Shown here: in pieces, positions 1-7,713 of the stretch | Layout of the letters: each line of letters starts with the position of its first letter | Position numbering within the stretch: position 1 is the stretch's first letter | Assembly (NCBI GenBank): GCA_046329515.1 | Contig: JAXLUM010000001.1 | Span: 1,798,001 to 1,862,000, forward strand | Length of the DNA stretch: 64,000 bases | Source: Bog-950 sp046329515 | GTDB taxonomy: Bacteria > Bacteroidota > Bacteroidia > Chitinophagales > LD1 | Direction: 5' to 3' | Program-made: the position numbers and the translations under genes | The notes under the pieces: model-generated | Told to the model about the DNA's origin: nothing | Database searches by the model: none | Seen by the model: only the letters and a program-made list of their open reading frames with translations

Positions 1-445
1 CCACGCGGCCTTTAGTTGAGGTAAACTTGAAAAACAACGGAATTTGAACGTATTGCAGCTTAACGTTGCGCTTGGCATTTACATAGTTAAACTTTGTAGG
101 GTTGGCGGTAGTGCCAAACGTATCAGTGCCTACTATAGCAGGGCCGTAAAAAGCATCTTCGTACCGCTGGCCGGCAAAGTTGTATTGCACCTGTGTGCGT
201 ATTCCTACATTCTTTGTAAAGTCGTAGCCCATTACAATGCCTGTACTGCCACCCCAGGTATAACGGTAGTCCATTTCGCTGGTGCGCACATAGCTTTGCG
301 TATAGGCACTAAGGTTTTGGTAGTTGTTCTGGTTTAATATCCATGTGCTGTTAAAGGTGCCCGATACTCCCAAGTGAAAACCCTTTTGGGCATGTAAACC
401 AACTAACTGCACAAGTAAAAATGCCACTGCTATTATCTTCTTCAT
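1..445 (-). CDS. Outer-membrane beta-barrel protein, 3'-truncated by window edge
   Basis: Translating the minus strand from ATG at 445 gives an open frame that runs off the window. It starts with a clear signal peptide (MKKIIAVAFLLVQLVGLHAQ), followed by alternating short strands such as GFHLGVSGTF and YRYTWGGSTGIVMGYDF. This pattern fits the PorT-like/OMP_b-brl_2 barrel family of Bacteroidota, which sit in the outer membrane and usually have no known substrate. About 148 residues are visible; the C-terminal part is missing. It is divergent from the methyltransferase, with only 41 bp between the two start codons. Family assignment rests on strand pattern and signal peptide, so the exact function is unknown. 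Confidence 0.7.
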   Translation of the reverse strand, partial: MKKIIAVAFLLVQLVGLHAQKGFHLGVSGTFNSTWILNQNNYQNLSAYTQSYVRTSEMDYRYTWGGSTGIVMGYDFTKNVGIRTQVQYNFAGQRYEDAFYGPAIVGTDTFGTTANPTKFNYVNAKRNVKLQYVQIPLFFKFTSTKGRV

Positions 446-486
446 ATTTTAGCCGCTATAGGTTAAAGTTAATTACATTCCGTGGA

Positions 487-1260
487 ATGAGTCGTTTTTA
501 TCGTTTGGTCAAATTTATTGAATACCGCTTTAAAGCAAAGACAAAATACTATTTGCATTCGCCTTTCATATTCCGCTTTTACCTGGATATACTGGAAGGC
601 AAAGATGATGAAGCTTTACTGAATATTAAGCAGCTAAGAGAAAATTGGAGTAAGGACAGTAGCGAATTGGCGCTTGAAGATTTTGGTACAGGTAATACGA
701 ATACACGTTCAGTTGCTGAAATCATCAATTACGTAGCCGTACGTCATAAATACGGCAAGGTACTTTATCGCATGGTAAAAAACATTAAACCCTCCGATAT
801 TCTTGAAATTGGCACCTCGCTGGGGTTAAGTTCAGCCTACATGGCGCTTGGCCACCCTGAAGCCACCCTTAATACCCTTGAAGGTAGCCCTGCATTGAGT
901 AATAAGGCGCAGCAATTGCATAATGAACTGCGTTGCAGCCACACTACCTTTGTAACAGGCAATTTCGATTCAAGGCTTCCGGAAACGCTTAAAAATTTTG
1001 ATAAGCTTGACTTAGTATTTTTTGACGGCAACCATACAAAAGAGGCTACCCTATCGTACTTTTTACAATGCCTGCCTAAAGCACACGCCGATACCGTTTT
1101 TGTGTTTGATGATATTTATTGGAGCGAAGGAATGACTGAAGCCTGGGAAGAAATTAAACAGCACCAAGCCGTTAAGCTAACTATTGATATTTACCAGTTT
1201 GGTATTGTATTTTTTAAAAAGGAGAAGCTGGCTAAGGAGCACTTTATGCTGCAGTATTAA
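487..1260 (+). CDS. Class I SAM-dependent methyltransferase (O-methyltransferase-like)
   Basis: This 257-residue protein has a Rossmann-fold methyltransferase core. The SAM-binding motif I is DILEIGTSLGLSSAYMA, followed by an acidic strand end (TLEGS), then DLVFFDGNHTKEAT and FVFDDIYW, as in Methyltransf_24/O-methyltransferase-type proteins that bind a metal near these aspartates. An upstream in-frame ATG at 421 would place the start inside the divergent gene and add 22 unlikely residues, so the ATG at 487 (MSRFYRLVKF) is preferred. The 3' end overlaps the convergent next gene by 4 bp. The methyl acceptor cannot be told from sequence. Confidence 0.8.
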   Translation: MSRFYRLVKFIEYRFKAKTKYYLHSPFIFRFYLDILEGKDDEALLNIKQLRENWSKDSSELALEDFGTGNTNTRSVAEIINYVAVRHKYGKVLYRMVKNIKPSDILEIGTSLGLSSAYMALGHPEATLNTLEGSPALSNKAQQLHNELRCSHTTFVTGNFDSRLPETLKNFDKLDLVFFDGNHTKEATLSYFLQCLPKAHADTVFVFDDIYWSEGMTEAWEEIKQHQAVKLTIDIYQFGIVFFKKEKLAKEHFMLQY

Positions 1261-1721
1261 CGCTCAAATAAACCCTTTAGCAGGTCTACCAGGTTAATAT
1301 TAAACAGAAAGTAAGGCACAAAAAATAAGGTGGCCCAGAAGAAGAGCGACATCAACATAGAGAAAAGAATCTTCTTTTTGTCGTGCGTAAGGGCTAAAGC
1401 AAACATAACCCCAACGGGTATTGAAAGTACAACCGGTGTAAGCGCTGCAATACCGCCTAAGCCAAAACGCTGTTTAACGCGTACTAAAAAACGATTTGAG
1501 CGGGTAAAACGGCGGCCAAAGGTGCGCGGGAATTTTTTAACCACGTAGTCCTGAATCATGTTGCCCAGGTAAGTGAACAGCACAATACCAATAATACCAC
1601 CTATTATATTAGCCAGGGAAGCGCCAAGGCCTAAATCGGCACTTATAATCGCTATTGTTCCCATTCCAAACTTTACAATCGAACTAAAGAAAATAACGAT
1701 TGCTGATATTACTTTTTCCAT
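1257..1721 (-). CDS. Conserved multi-pass membrane protein
   Basis: This 154-residue protein has four probable membrane segments: near residues 5-30, 35-55, 90-112 and 120-145. A strongly basic stretch (KKFPRTFGRRFTRSNRF) between the second and third probably faces the cytoplasm. The segment FGLGGIAALTPVVLSIPVG resembles the conserved Gly/Pro region of small multidrug-export-like (PF06695) proteins, but the similarity is weak and I would not assign transport. The gene is convergent with the methyltransferase. It lies 60 bp downstream of the LON-domain gene on the same strand, so the two may be cotranscribed. Confidence 0.65.
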   Translation of the reverse strand: MEKVISAIVIFFSSIVKFGMGTIAIISADLGLGASLANIIGGIIGIVLFTYLGNMIQDYVVKKFPRTFGRRFTRSNRFLVRVKQRFGLGGIAALTPVVLSIPVGVMFALALTHDKKKILFSMLMSLFFWATLFFVPYFLFNINLVDLLKGLFER

Positions 1722-1781
1722 TTTCTGCCCCGGCTACATTAATGCGGTTACAAGTATAACGTATTCCCCTGTTAATTTGAT

Positions 1782-2417
1782 TCAAAACGCAGGTGGTATT
1801 TCACGCCTAAAATGCCCGTTTTGACTTATTTTCTGTTTTATCTTATCCGCGTCTTCCAAAGTAGGTATCAACCGCTGTAAATGTTCTATCATAAACCACT
1901 GCCTGCCTTTTTCCGATACTGCCGCTAACAAACGGTATTGGTCCTCCTGGCTAAGCCCTATATACGGCGCCACGTCGTATGACAAAGGATGCTTAAACTT
2001 CTCATAGGGATCGAAATGAGTTCCTAACACTTTGTGCAATTTGGCAATTAAATCCACCAAGGTAGGGTTCAGCACATTAGTATCATTGGGGTTTTGCTCT
2101 ACTTCAAATACAACTGCAGCACTGTAAAGTTTTTCAGGCACCTCCTTAATAACTTCCATAATGCGGAAAACCTTACGCCCTATAGTTTTAATATCCAGTT
2201 CACCGCCCTCATGCACTTTGCTTATTTCTATCAACTCCATCTCCGTGCCGTACTCGTTAAGTGTTTCGCCAAATACTGAGGGTATACCAAAAGACTTTTT
2301 CTGTTCACTGCATTCCTTTATAAGTTGCTTATAACGGGGCTCAAAAATGTGGAGGTTCAAATGCTGGCCGGGGTAAACTACCAGGCCAAGGGGGAAAATC
2401 GGGAGGAACTTAGTCAT
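1782..2417 (-). CDS. LON substrate-binding-domain protein
   Basis: The 211-residue product begins MTKFLPIFPLGLVVYPGQHL, the hallmark N-terminal strand of the Lon protease substrate-binding domain (LON/PUA-like fold), and continues with EPRYKQLIKEC, another family signature. There is no AAA or protease domain, so this is a stand-alone LON-domain protein; such proteins are thought to bind unfolded or damaged proteins. I chose ATG 2417 rather than the start at 2486 because the family begins exactly at this PIFPLG block. It is divergent from the gene at 2538, with 120 bp between them. Its physiological partner is unknown. Confidence 0.82.
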   Translation of the reverse strand: MTKFLPIFPLGLVVYPGQHLNLHIFEPRYKQLIKECSEQKKSFGIPSVFGETLNEYGTEMELIEISKVHEGGELDIKTIGRKVFRIMEVIKEVPEKLYSAAVVFEVEQNPNDTNVLNPTLVDLIAKLHKVLGTHFDPYEKFKHPLSYDVAPYIGLSQEDQYRLLAAVSEKGRQWFMIEHLQRLIPTLEDADKIKQKISQNGHFRREIPPAF

Positions 2418-2537
2418 ATCACAATCAATCGCTGCCAAAAATCGCTTTGTAATAATAATGTAAAATTCGTGTAAGCGTGGCTGCAATTCTTTATTTCCCG
2501 AAAAATTGCTATTATCTTTATGATAAATTTAGAAGCC

Positions 2538-3098
2538 ATGAAAAGCTTAATAACTATTTCGCTCTTACTGCTGGTAGTTTGCTTTAAAGCTTCGGCTATT
2601 TCTACGGGCCAGTTAGTAGGTAAAATACTGGTTAAGGAAACCAAACTGCCTTTAGCCCTTACTGAAATTGTTTTTGAAAATAGTATGGACCGCATTGTGG
2701 TTAGCGCAAACGAGTATGGCATTTATTATGCCGACCATTTACCTACCGGGCGCTATAACATGACGGTGGTTTACAACAACCGCAACTTTACTATGAAGAA
2801 TGTGCGGGTTTACGATAGCTATACAATGGAATTAAACTTTGTGGTAAGTAATGATAGCCTTTTACCCAAAGACGTAGAAGTGTTTGATACGGATACGAAG
2901 TTAAGTTCAGTAGAAAGCCATGATATAAAACTGGCGAATACGGGGCGGCAGCCCACACGAACATTAAGCGAGGCACTGGGTTCGCAACCCGGCGTTGACA
3001 TACGCAACGGTAAAATGTATGTAAAGGGAAGCGACCAGGTGAAGTTTTTTATTGATGGAAGCCCTACCCTTGCCCCTGCAACCATTATGCGGGAATAG
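2538..3098 (+). CDS. Secreted carboxypeptidase-regulatory-like domain protein with a partial TonB-plug-like tail
   Basis: The 186-residue product has a signal peptide (MKSLITISLLLLVVCFKASA). It is followed by a CarboxypepD_reg-like beta-sandwich (GQLVGKILVKETKLPLALTEI ... YYADHLPTGRYNMTV). The tail LSEALGSQPGVDIRNGKMYVKG, then FFIDGSPT, resembles the first part of a TonB-receptor plug, but the ORF stops there with no barrel. The neighbour 33 bp downstream is a longer version of the same architecture. Start ATG 2538 is chosen because it opens directly on the signal peptide. Function is unknown; it may be an accessory or decoy of receptor assembly, or simply a degenerate receptor N-terminus. 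Confidence 0.7.
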   Translation: MKSLITISLLLLVVCFKASAISTGQLVGKILVKETKLPLALTEIVFENSMDRIVVSANEYGIYYADHLPTGRYNMTVVYNNRNFTMKNVRVYDSYTMELNFVVSNDSLLPKDVEVFDTDTKLSSVESHDIKLANTGRQPTRTLSEALGSQPGVDIRNGKMYVKGSDQVKFFIDGSPTLAPATIMRE

Positions 3099-3131
3099 TA
3101 AAATCTCATTATTCACTATAAACGAAACAAC

Positions 3132-3815
3132 ATGAAAACATCAATGCTATTAGTAGTAGCACTACTATCACTATGCTTAAACGCCATTGCAGGCGGTGAA
3201 ATTAACGGCAAAGTAATTGACGCACAAACCAAGGAAACTCTACCGGGTGCAGTGGTAATTTTTGCCTGCCAGGGTAACGAACTGTATTTTACAACAAATG
3301 ATAACGGCCTTTACTACGCCACCAATTTACCTGCTGGTATGTATGATATTTCAGTTTCGTTTATGAGCCAGAAAACGCTTGTTATGAAACAGGTGCCCCT
3401 AAGTAACGGCGAGATAAGGAGCAATATTGACTTAACCTTTGACCCCACCATTAAGTTTGATGATATTATTGTGGAAGGCGGAAAAAGCCGCAACCCTTTA
3501 ATGCCAACCGTAATTACTGAAGGCGAAACATACCTGCCAACAACTCTAAAGCACATGGCTATTACCAAGGTTACTGATATACCTTTAACCGGTGGCACTG
3601 TGCAAATGGAAGATGGCAAAACGTATGTGCGCGGCGCACGCGAAGGCTCAATGAGTTATTATGTAGATAACTGCAAACTGATGGGGCCGCCATACATACC
3701 GGTGTGCGGCTTAGACTTCTTTCAAAGCTATCCGGCCTATGTGCCCGCTAAATACGGCGATTGCCTGGGTGGTGTAGTGGTTATGGAAACAAAGAGTTAC
3801 TTCTCGTCAAATTAA
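3132..3815 (+). CDS. Secreted carboxypeptidase-regulatory-like + TonB-plug-like protein lacking a barrel
   Basis: The 227-residue product has a signal peptide ending near residue 20 and a CarboxypepD_reg-like domain (GEINGKVIDAQTKETLPGAV ... NGLYYATNLPAGMYDISV). A plug-like domain follows, with DGKTYVRGAREGSMSYYVDN and a closing YPAYVPAKYGDCLGGVVVME that mirrors the end of Bacteroidota receptor plugs. It then stops, and the downstream DNA holds no barrel-like continuation. Four cysteines in the plug-like part (C183, C193 and C211 regions) could form disulfides. It is probably cotranscribed with the paralogous gene 33 bp upstream. The stand-alone plug form is unusual; function unknown. Confidence 0.72.
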   Translation: MKTSMLLVVALLSLCLNAIAGGEINGKVIDAQTKETLPGAVVIFACQGNELYFTTNDNGLYYATNLPAGMYDISVSFMSQKTLVMKQVPLSNGEIRSNIDLTFDPTIKFDDIIVEGGKSRNPLMPTVITEGETYLPTTLKHMAITKVTDIPLTGGTVQMEDGKTYVRGAREGSMSYYVDNCKLMGPPYIPVCGLDFFQSYPAYVPAKYGDCLGGVVVMETKSYFSSN

Positions 3816-3839
3816 AATAGCAAGTAATTTGTAAATTAG

Positions 3840-3870
3840 TAGCCTCACTAAATATGTGGGGCTATTTTGT
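3840..3870 (+). terminator. Rho-independent-type terminator
   Basis: The arms 3840-3848 (TAGCCTCAC) and 3856-3864 (GTGGGGCTA) pair with one G-T wobble and are followed by a T-rich tail. The hairpin ends the tandem plug-like genes and lies just upstream of the next start codon. Confidence 0.6.
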
Positions 3871-3878
3871 TTATACCT

Positions 3879-4469
3879 ATGAAACAGTTGAGTTTGTTGT
3901 TTATTACATTTATCTCATGCTTGATCGTATCAGCACAAACTAAAGGCGAGGCACCTAACCCTTACCCCTGGATATTAAAACCTGTTTCTCCTTTTCTATT
4001 CTGCTTTAAGGAGATTTTTACGCAGGAAAATTGGTACGGGCATTTGCGTGAACTTAACTTTATACATGCTGATACTGCTGCTGCAATACCTGATACCTCC
4101 ATTTTATATGGGGGTGAAAAGTATTATGGCAATCCCAAATACTTAAAGTGGCCTATGGTAGGCGTAAGCTTGCAGCAAATTGAAGAAAACTGCCGCTATA
4201 TTGAAAATAGCTTCAACTCTCATAAAGCTAACGGGGGCGGGTGCGATAAAAAGAGATGGAAGAAGATTCTGCGCTTTGATCCTCATAATGAATACTTCTT
4301 AAAAGTATATGTGCCCACCTACGCAGAGGTAAAATCGCATATAGAAAACATGTCCTTTATTTTACCGGTATATTTTACTGATACAATGCTGGGGCAACCG
4401 AATAAAGATTTCAGTAAAGACTCCCTGTTTACCTTCTTTATAGCGGCACGCTATGTTAAGCGGCAATAG
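3879..4469 (+). CDS. Hypothetical secreted protein
   Basis: The 196-residue product begins with a signal peptide (MKQLSLLFITFISCLIVSAQ). A mixed soluble region follows, with no family I recognise. Visible points are PYPWILKPVSPFLFCF, three more cysteines around residues 105-120 (NCRYIEN, GGGCDKKRW), and a C-terminal half that reads like an alternating beta/alpha domain. ATG 3879 is chosen over 3867 because it starts at the signal peptide. It sits directly after a terminator and before another, so it is probably a single-gene transcript exported to the periplasm or beyond. Confidence 0.6.
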   Translation: MKQLSLLFITFISCLIVSAQTKGEAPNPYPWILKPVSPFLFCFKEIFTQENWYGHLRELNFIHADTAAAIPDTSILYGGEKYYGNPKYLKWPMVGVSLQQIEENCRYIENSFNSHKANGGGCDKKRWKKILRFDPHNEYFLKVYVPTYAEVKSHIENMSFILPVYFTDTMLGQPNKDFSKDSLFTFFIAARYVKRQ

Positions 4470-4495
4470 ATAACTACTTCTAACCTCCTAAAATC

Positions 4496-4529
4496 GAAAA
4501 TCCCCCGCCTTGGAGGCGAGGGAGTTTTC
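4496..4529. terminator. Bidirectional terminator
   Basis: The arms 4501-4510 and 4514-4523 form a GC-rich stem with one mismatch and a 3-nt loop. A-rich sequence flanks one side and GTTTTCT the other, so it can end transcripts from both the secreted-protein gene on the plus strand and sigA on the minus strand. Confidence 0.75.
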
Positions 4530-4633
4530 TATTGGAACCGAGATTGAAGGACACTCTAAATACAGGCAAATCTCAATAAGCCCGTGTTAGTCTCCGGAGT
4601 TCCCCATTATTACAGGGGAACCATCCGGACATA
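4530..4633 (-). other. Structured sigA 3' region
   Basis: Between the sigA stop and the terminator lie nested inverted repeats. GTTCCCC (4599-4605) pairs with GGGGAAC (4615-4621), flanked by CCGG at 4594-4597 and 4625-4628. A weaker GAGATT (4540-4545)/AATCTC (4569-4574) pair lies beyond. No ORF is evident. It is best read as a folded 3'UTR of sigA or a 3'-derived small RNA; no known RNA family is recognised. Confidence 0.4.
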
Positions 4634-5500
4634 TTATGACGTGTGCAGGTAATTTTGCAGCGACGTTATGTTGGTTGATGATTTAAGGCGTTGAATACAC
4701 TTTTCTTTTATCTGGCGAACACGCTCGCGGGTAAGGTCAAACTTCTGGCCTATTTCCTCAAGGGTCATCGGTGTTTTACCATTCAGCCCAAAGTAGCTGG
4801 TAATAATTTCCGATTCTCTTTCGCTTAGTGTATTTAATGCTTCATTCAATTGATTTTCCACTGTTTTTTGCATCAGCTGGTCTTCAGCGCTCATGCTTTC
4901 GCGGTCGTATAGCGTTTCATGAAGGCTCATATCTTCTGTTCCGCGTACCTTGGCATCTGTTGAAAGCGTGTAGCTGTTTACACGGAAGTATTCTTCTATT
5001 TCATCTTTCGTCATGCCCAGCATTTCCATCAGTTCTTCCACGTCCGGCTCGCGCTGGTATTCCTGTTCAAACTGCTGAAAGGCTTTGGTTATTTTGGTGT
5101 AAGCGCCAATTTTGCTTACCGGCAGGCGTATAATACGGCTCTGCTCTACTATACTTTGCATTATTGCCTGGCGAATCCACCATACGGCATAGCTTATGAA
5201 TTTGAAACCGCGCGTTTCATCAAACTTGTAAGCTGCGCGTATCAAACCCAGGTTGCCCTCATTTATGAGGTCGCTTAGTGGTAAGCCCTGGTTTTGGTAT
5301 TGCTTGGCAACGCTTACTACAAACCTTAGGTTACTGCTAACAAGCTTCTCCAGCGCATCAGCATCTCCTGTTCGTATTCTGCGTGCTAAATCAGCCTCCT
5401 CCTCGGCTGAAAGCAACCCATGTTTAGAGATGTCATTCAGGTATTTATCTACCTGGCCATCTCTTTGTGTAATGTTGTGAGTAATTTTTAACTGCCTCAT
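4634..5500 (-). CDS. rpoD: Primary RNA polymerase sigma factor (RpoD/SigA)
   Basis: This 288-residue protein is the short Bacteroidota-type housekeeping sigma factor, which directs RNA polymerase to TAnnTTTG/TTTG promoters. It starts MRQLKITHNIT. It has region 1.2/2 (LVSSNLRFVVSVAKQYQNQG, the core-binding region 2.1), region 2.3-2.4 (FKFISYAVWWIRQAIMQ), region 3, and region 4.2 with the helix-turn-helix MTLEEIGQKFDLTRERVRQI. The long acidic region 1.1 of proteobacterial RpoD is absent, as normal in this phylum. ATG 5500 matches the family start; the longer frame to 5596 adds implausible residues. A structured 3' region and terminator follow. Confidence 0.95.
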   Translation of the reverse strand: MRQLKITHNITQRDGQVDKYLNDISKHGLLSAEEEADLARRIRTGDADALEKLVSSNLRFVVSVAKQYQNQGLPLSDLINEGNLGLIRAAYKFDETRGFKFISYAVWWIRQAIMQSIVEQSRIIRLPVSKIGAYTKITKAFQQFEQEYQREPDVEELMEMLGMTKDEIEEYFRVNSYTLSTDAKVRGTEDMSLHETLYDRESMSAEDQLMQKTVENQLNEALNTLSERESEIITSYFGLNGKTPMTLEEIGQKFDLTRERVRQIKEKCIQRLKSSTNITSLQNYLHTS

Positions 5501-5668
5501 AGGCACGTATTTTCCCGGTGAACCAATACATGCCTTTACGCCTCCTGTTAAAAAAGGTTTCAGAAAGCGGACTAAACCTATCTTATTACATTTCAAAATT
5601 TGTAATAAACAAGGCCTCCCCGAAAGCCGTGAAGGGCGAACTCTTTAAATAAACAGCTTTAACAGATG

Positions 5669-6397
5669 TTATTCTGTGCCCGAGGAATGGGCAAGCAGTT
5701 CGTTCATCTCGGCTACTTCATTGGCGGTAAAATAGCGCCAAGTGCCGGGTTTAAGGTCCTTTAATTGTATATGCATTACCCGTATGCGTTTTAGCCTAAC
5801 TACATTATAATGAAGGTATTCGCACATTCTTCTTATCTGCCGGTTTAAGCCCTGCGTAAGTATTATCCTAAAGGCCTTCTCCCCTATCTGCTCTACCTTG
5901 CACTTTTTGGTAAACACTCCATCCAACGGTATCCCCTTGCTCATCTTCTCTACAAACTGAGGGGTAACGGGTTTATCTACGGTTACTATGTATTCCTTTT
6001 CGTGGTTATTACCCGCGCGCAATACCTTGTTTACAATGTCGCCATCATTGGTTAAAAATATAAGGCCCTCACTTAACTTATCCAGCCGGCCAATAGGGAA
6101 AATGCGTTGGGGGTGGTTTATAAAGTTAATGATGTTGCCCGGCACATTAGTTTCGGTAGTGCATACCACCCTTACCGGTTTGTTAAAGGCTATATAAATA
6201 CGTTCCGGTTTCTTTTTTGCTTTTAATACGCGGCCATCCACCATTACTACATCCCCATCATACACCCGCATGCCTTTAGTGGCATCTTTGCCATTCAGAC
6301 TCACCCTGCACTCCTCAATCATACGGTCCGCCTCGCGCCGGCTGCATATACCCGAATCACTTATATATTTATTAAGGCTAACCGATTGCTTTTGCAT
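5669..6397 (-). CDS. rluF: 23S rRNA pseudouridine synthase, RluF type
   Basis: The 242-residue protein has an N-terminal S4 RNA-binding domain (residues 5-60; LNKYISDSGICSRREADRMI). The RsuA/RluB/E/F catalytic domain follows, with the motif GRLD at 103-106, where D106 is the catalytic aspartate, and LNRQIRRMCEYL near 185. The subfamily pattern fits RluF, which isomerises U2604 of 23S rRNA; RluB or RsuA specificity cannot be fully excluded. It lies upstream of sigA on the same strand, with a 168 bp gap. A -7-like element (AATCTTTG, 6402-6409 on the minus strand) ends only 4 nt before the ATG, suggesting a leaderless transcript. Confidence 0.88.
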   Translation of the reverse strand: MQKQSVSLNKYISDSGICSRREADRMIEECRVSLNGKDATKGMRVYDGDVVMVDGRVLKAKKKPERIYIAFNKPVRVVCTTETNVPGNIINFINHPQRIFPIGRLDKLSEGLIFLTNDGDIVNKVLRAGNNHEKEYIVTVDKPVTPQFVEKMSKGIPLDGVFTKKCKVEQIGEKAFRIILTQGLNRQIRRMCEYLHYNVVRLKRIRVMHIQLKDLKPGTWRYFTANEVAEMNELLAHSSGTE

Positions 6398-6443
6398 GAT
6401 GCAAAGATTCTTTAAAGTGAGCGGAATGCCTAATTTGCAGTAA

Positions 6444-6806
6444 ATGTTATTCAGTCAAAAAAATTTAAACATAGCATTTAAAGTGTTGGCGGTTGGCGCC
6501 TTGTGCGCGGCTATCTATCATGCTGTTGGCATTTTCTACCCTATAAACGAAGCGCCGCCGTGGCGGCACGGCCTGTTTGTAGTAATAAATCTGCTTGGTG
6601 CCTGGTTTTTATTGAAACGTCCGGTTGCCTGCTTACCGATTTTTGCGTTAATCATGTTGCAACAATTATACAGCCATGGCACCTTTCTGATCAATACATG
6701 GAATGAGGCTCACCGTATTGACTGGCCAAGTGTATTTGTGCTCATTTTCTTTCCGCTTACTGCTGTACTGCTTTGGATAGATTACCGGAACAAGAATAAG
6801 TATTAA
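6444..6806 (+). CDS. Hypothetical membrane protein
   Basis: The 120-residue product has four hydrophobic segments (about residues 10-32, 42-58, 62-78 and 92-112) and a charged C-terminus DYRNKNKY. Nothing identifies a family. It is divergent from rluF (46 bp) and overlaps the end of the convergent gene at 6803 by 4 bp. That tight packing and an uninterrupted membrane-type composition support it as a real gene. Confidence 0.55.
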   Translation: MLFSQKNLNIAFKVLAVGALCAAIYHAVGIFYPINEAPPWRHGLFVVINLLGAWFLLKRPVACLPIFALIMLQQLYSHGTFLINTWNEAHRIDWPSVFVLIFFPLTAVLLWIDYRNKNKY

Positions 6807-7672
6807 GCTTTTGCTTTGCTATCATTAATAGTTCCCACTGTTTCCAATATTTTTACCACCCAGCGTTCGCTAAAGCCTGAAAGGAAAGCGAGAATGATAT
6901 AAGCGTATACAGAGGACAGAAGCGTATCAGATAAGATATTCTTTAATACGCCTGATTTAAAAAGCATCAGCACAATAAGAGCTGAGGTAGCCCCTATCAT
7001 TAAACGGATGATGGTGACAAATATGCTCAGCAACTGTTCCGGAATTTTTTGGTCAACATTAACCGAGGTTATGGATTGCGCCATACTGAAACCTGCGCCA
7101 AGTACCCCAAACAACATAGAAATCAGAATTTCCTGCCACAGTTCGGCGCCCGAGGTTATGTCATCGCAAATGCAAAGCCCAATAATTGCCACCACATTTA
7201 TAAGCAGAATTACAGCAAGGCTGTTTAGCGCAGTTTGCCTTATTGCCATTTTATGGGCGCGGGTGTTGTAAAAGTCATCTCTTAATTTTGCTGCTGCCAA
7301 TAGCTTATCAACCGTGTAACTGGAAGAGCTATACGTACCAGCATCGAATTCTTTTTTATTCAATATGGTTTCCACCATCTTTTGACGCAGCGGCCCAATC
7401 TTTGGCGCTTCAATCAGCAAAACTTCGGCCTTTGCTTTGCGTAATTCATCGCTATAACACCTTATTGTATGATATTCTGCCAGGTGATATTGATTCCAGG
7501 CAAGGTCTATTTCTCCTTTGTCGGTATACTCTTTGGCCACTGCTAATATGGACTTTGCCTGCTGCACTTCATTGCCTTGTGTTGCATCGTAGTTGCTGCA
7601 TTCGTCTACTAAAGCATTTATAGCCGAATACAAGCGCTGCTTTAAAACATGTTTAAGGGTAAGGAAAGCCAT
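6803..7672 (-). CDS. Unknown protein: alpha-helical soluble domain plus four-helix membrane domain
   Basis: The 289-residue product has a soluble, mostly helical N-terminal half of about 160 residues, with many Lys/Glu/Ala heptad-like stretches (ANQ-type helices such as QAKSILAVAKEYTDKGEI). The membrane domain has four predicted segments: around 168-190, 200-222, 228-250 and 258-275. The last ends in the motif FLSGFSERWVVKIL. Architecture suggests a sensor or scaffold anchored by a C-terminal membrane bundle, but I recognise no family. ATG 7672 is the only good start. The gene is 41 bp downstream of the flavoprotein gene, possibly in one transcript. Confidence 0.6.
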   Translation of the reverse strand: MAFLTLKHVLKQRLYSAINALVDECSNYDATQGNEVQQAKSILAVAKEYTDKGEIDLAWNQYHLAEYHTIRCYSDELRKAKAEVLLIEAPKIGPLRQKMVETILNKKEFDAGTYSSSSYTVDKLLAAAKLRDDFYNTRAHKMAIRQTALNSLAVILLINVVAIIGLCICDDITSGAELWQEILISMLFGVLGAGFSMAQSITSVNVDQKIPEQLLSIFVTIIRLMIGATSALIVLMLFKSGVLKNILSDTLLSSVYAYIILAFLSGFSERWVVKILETVGTINDSKAKA

Positions 7673-7713
7673 AATGATTGTGTTTGCAAAACCAATATAA
7701 AAAGAATTTAATT

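Noticed and set aside
421..486. Upstream ATG start for the methyltransferase gene
   Set aside because: It would extend into the divergent barrel gene and adds a segment with no family similarity; ATG 487 fits better.
5501..5596. N-terminal extension of the sigma factor
   Set aside because: The Bacteroidota primary sigma factor begins MRQLKI; the extension has no homology and unlike composition.
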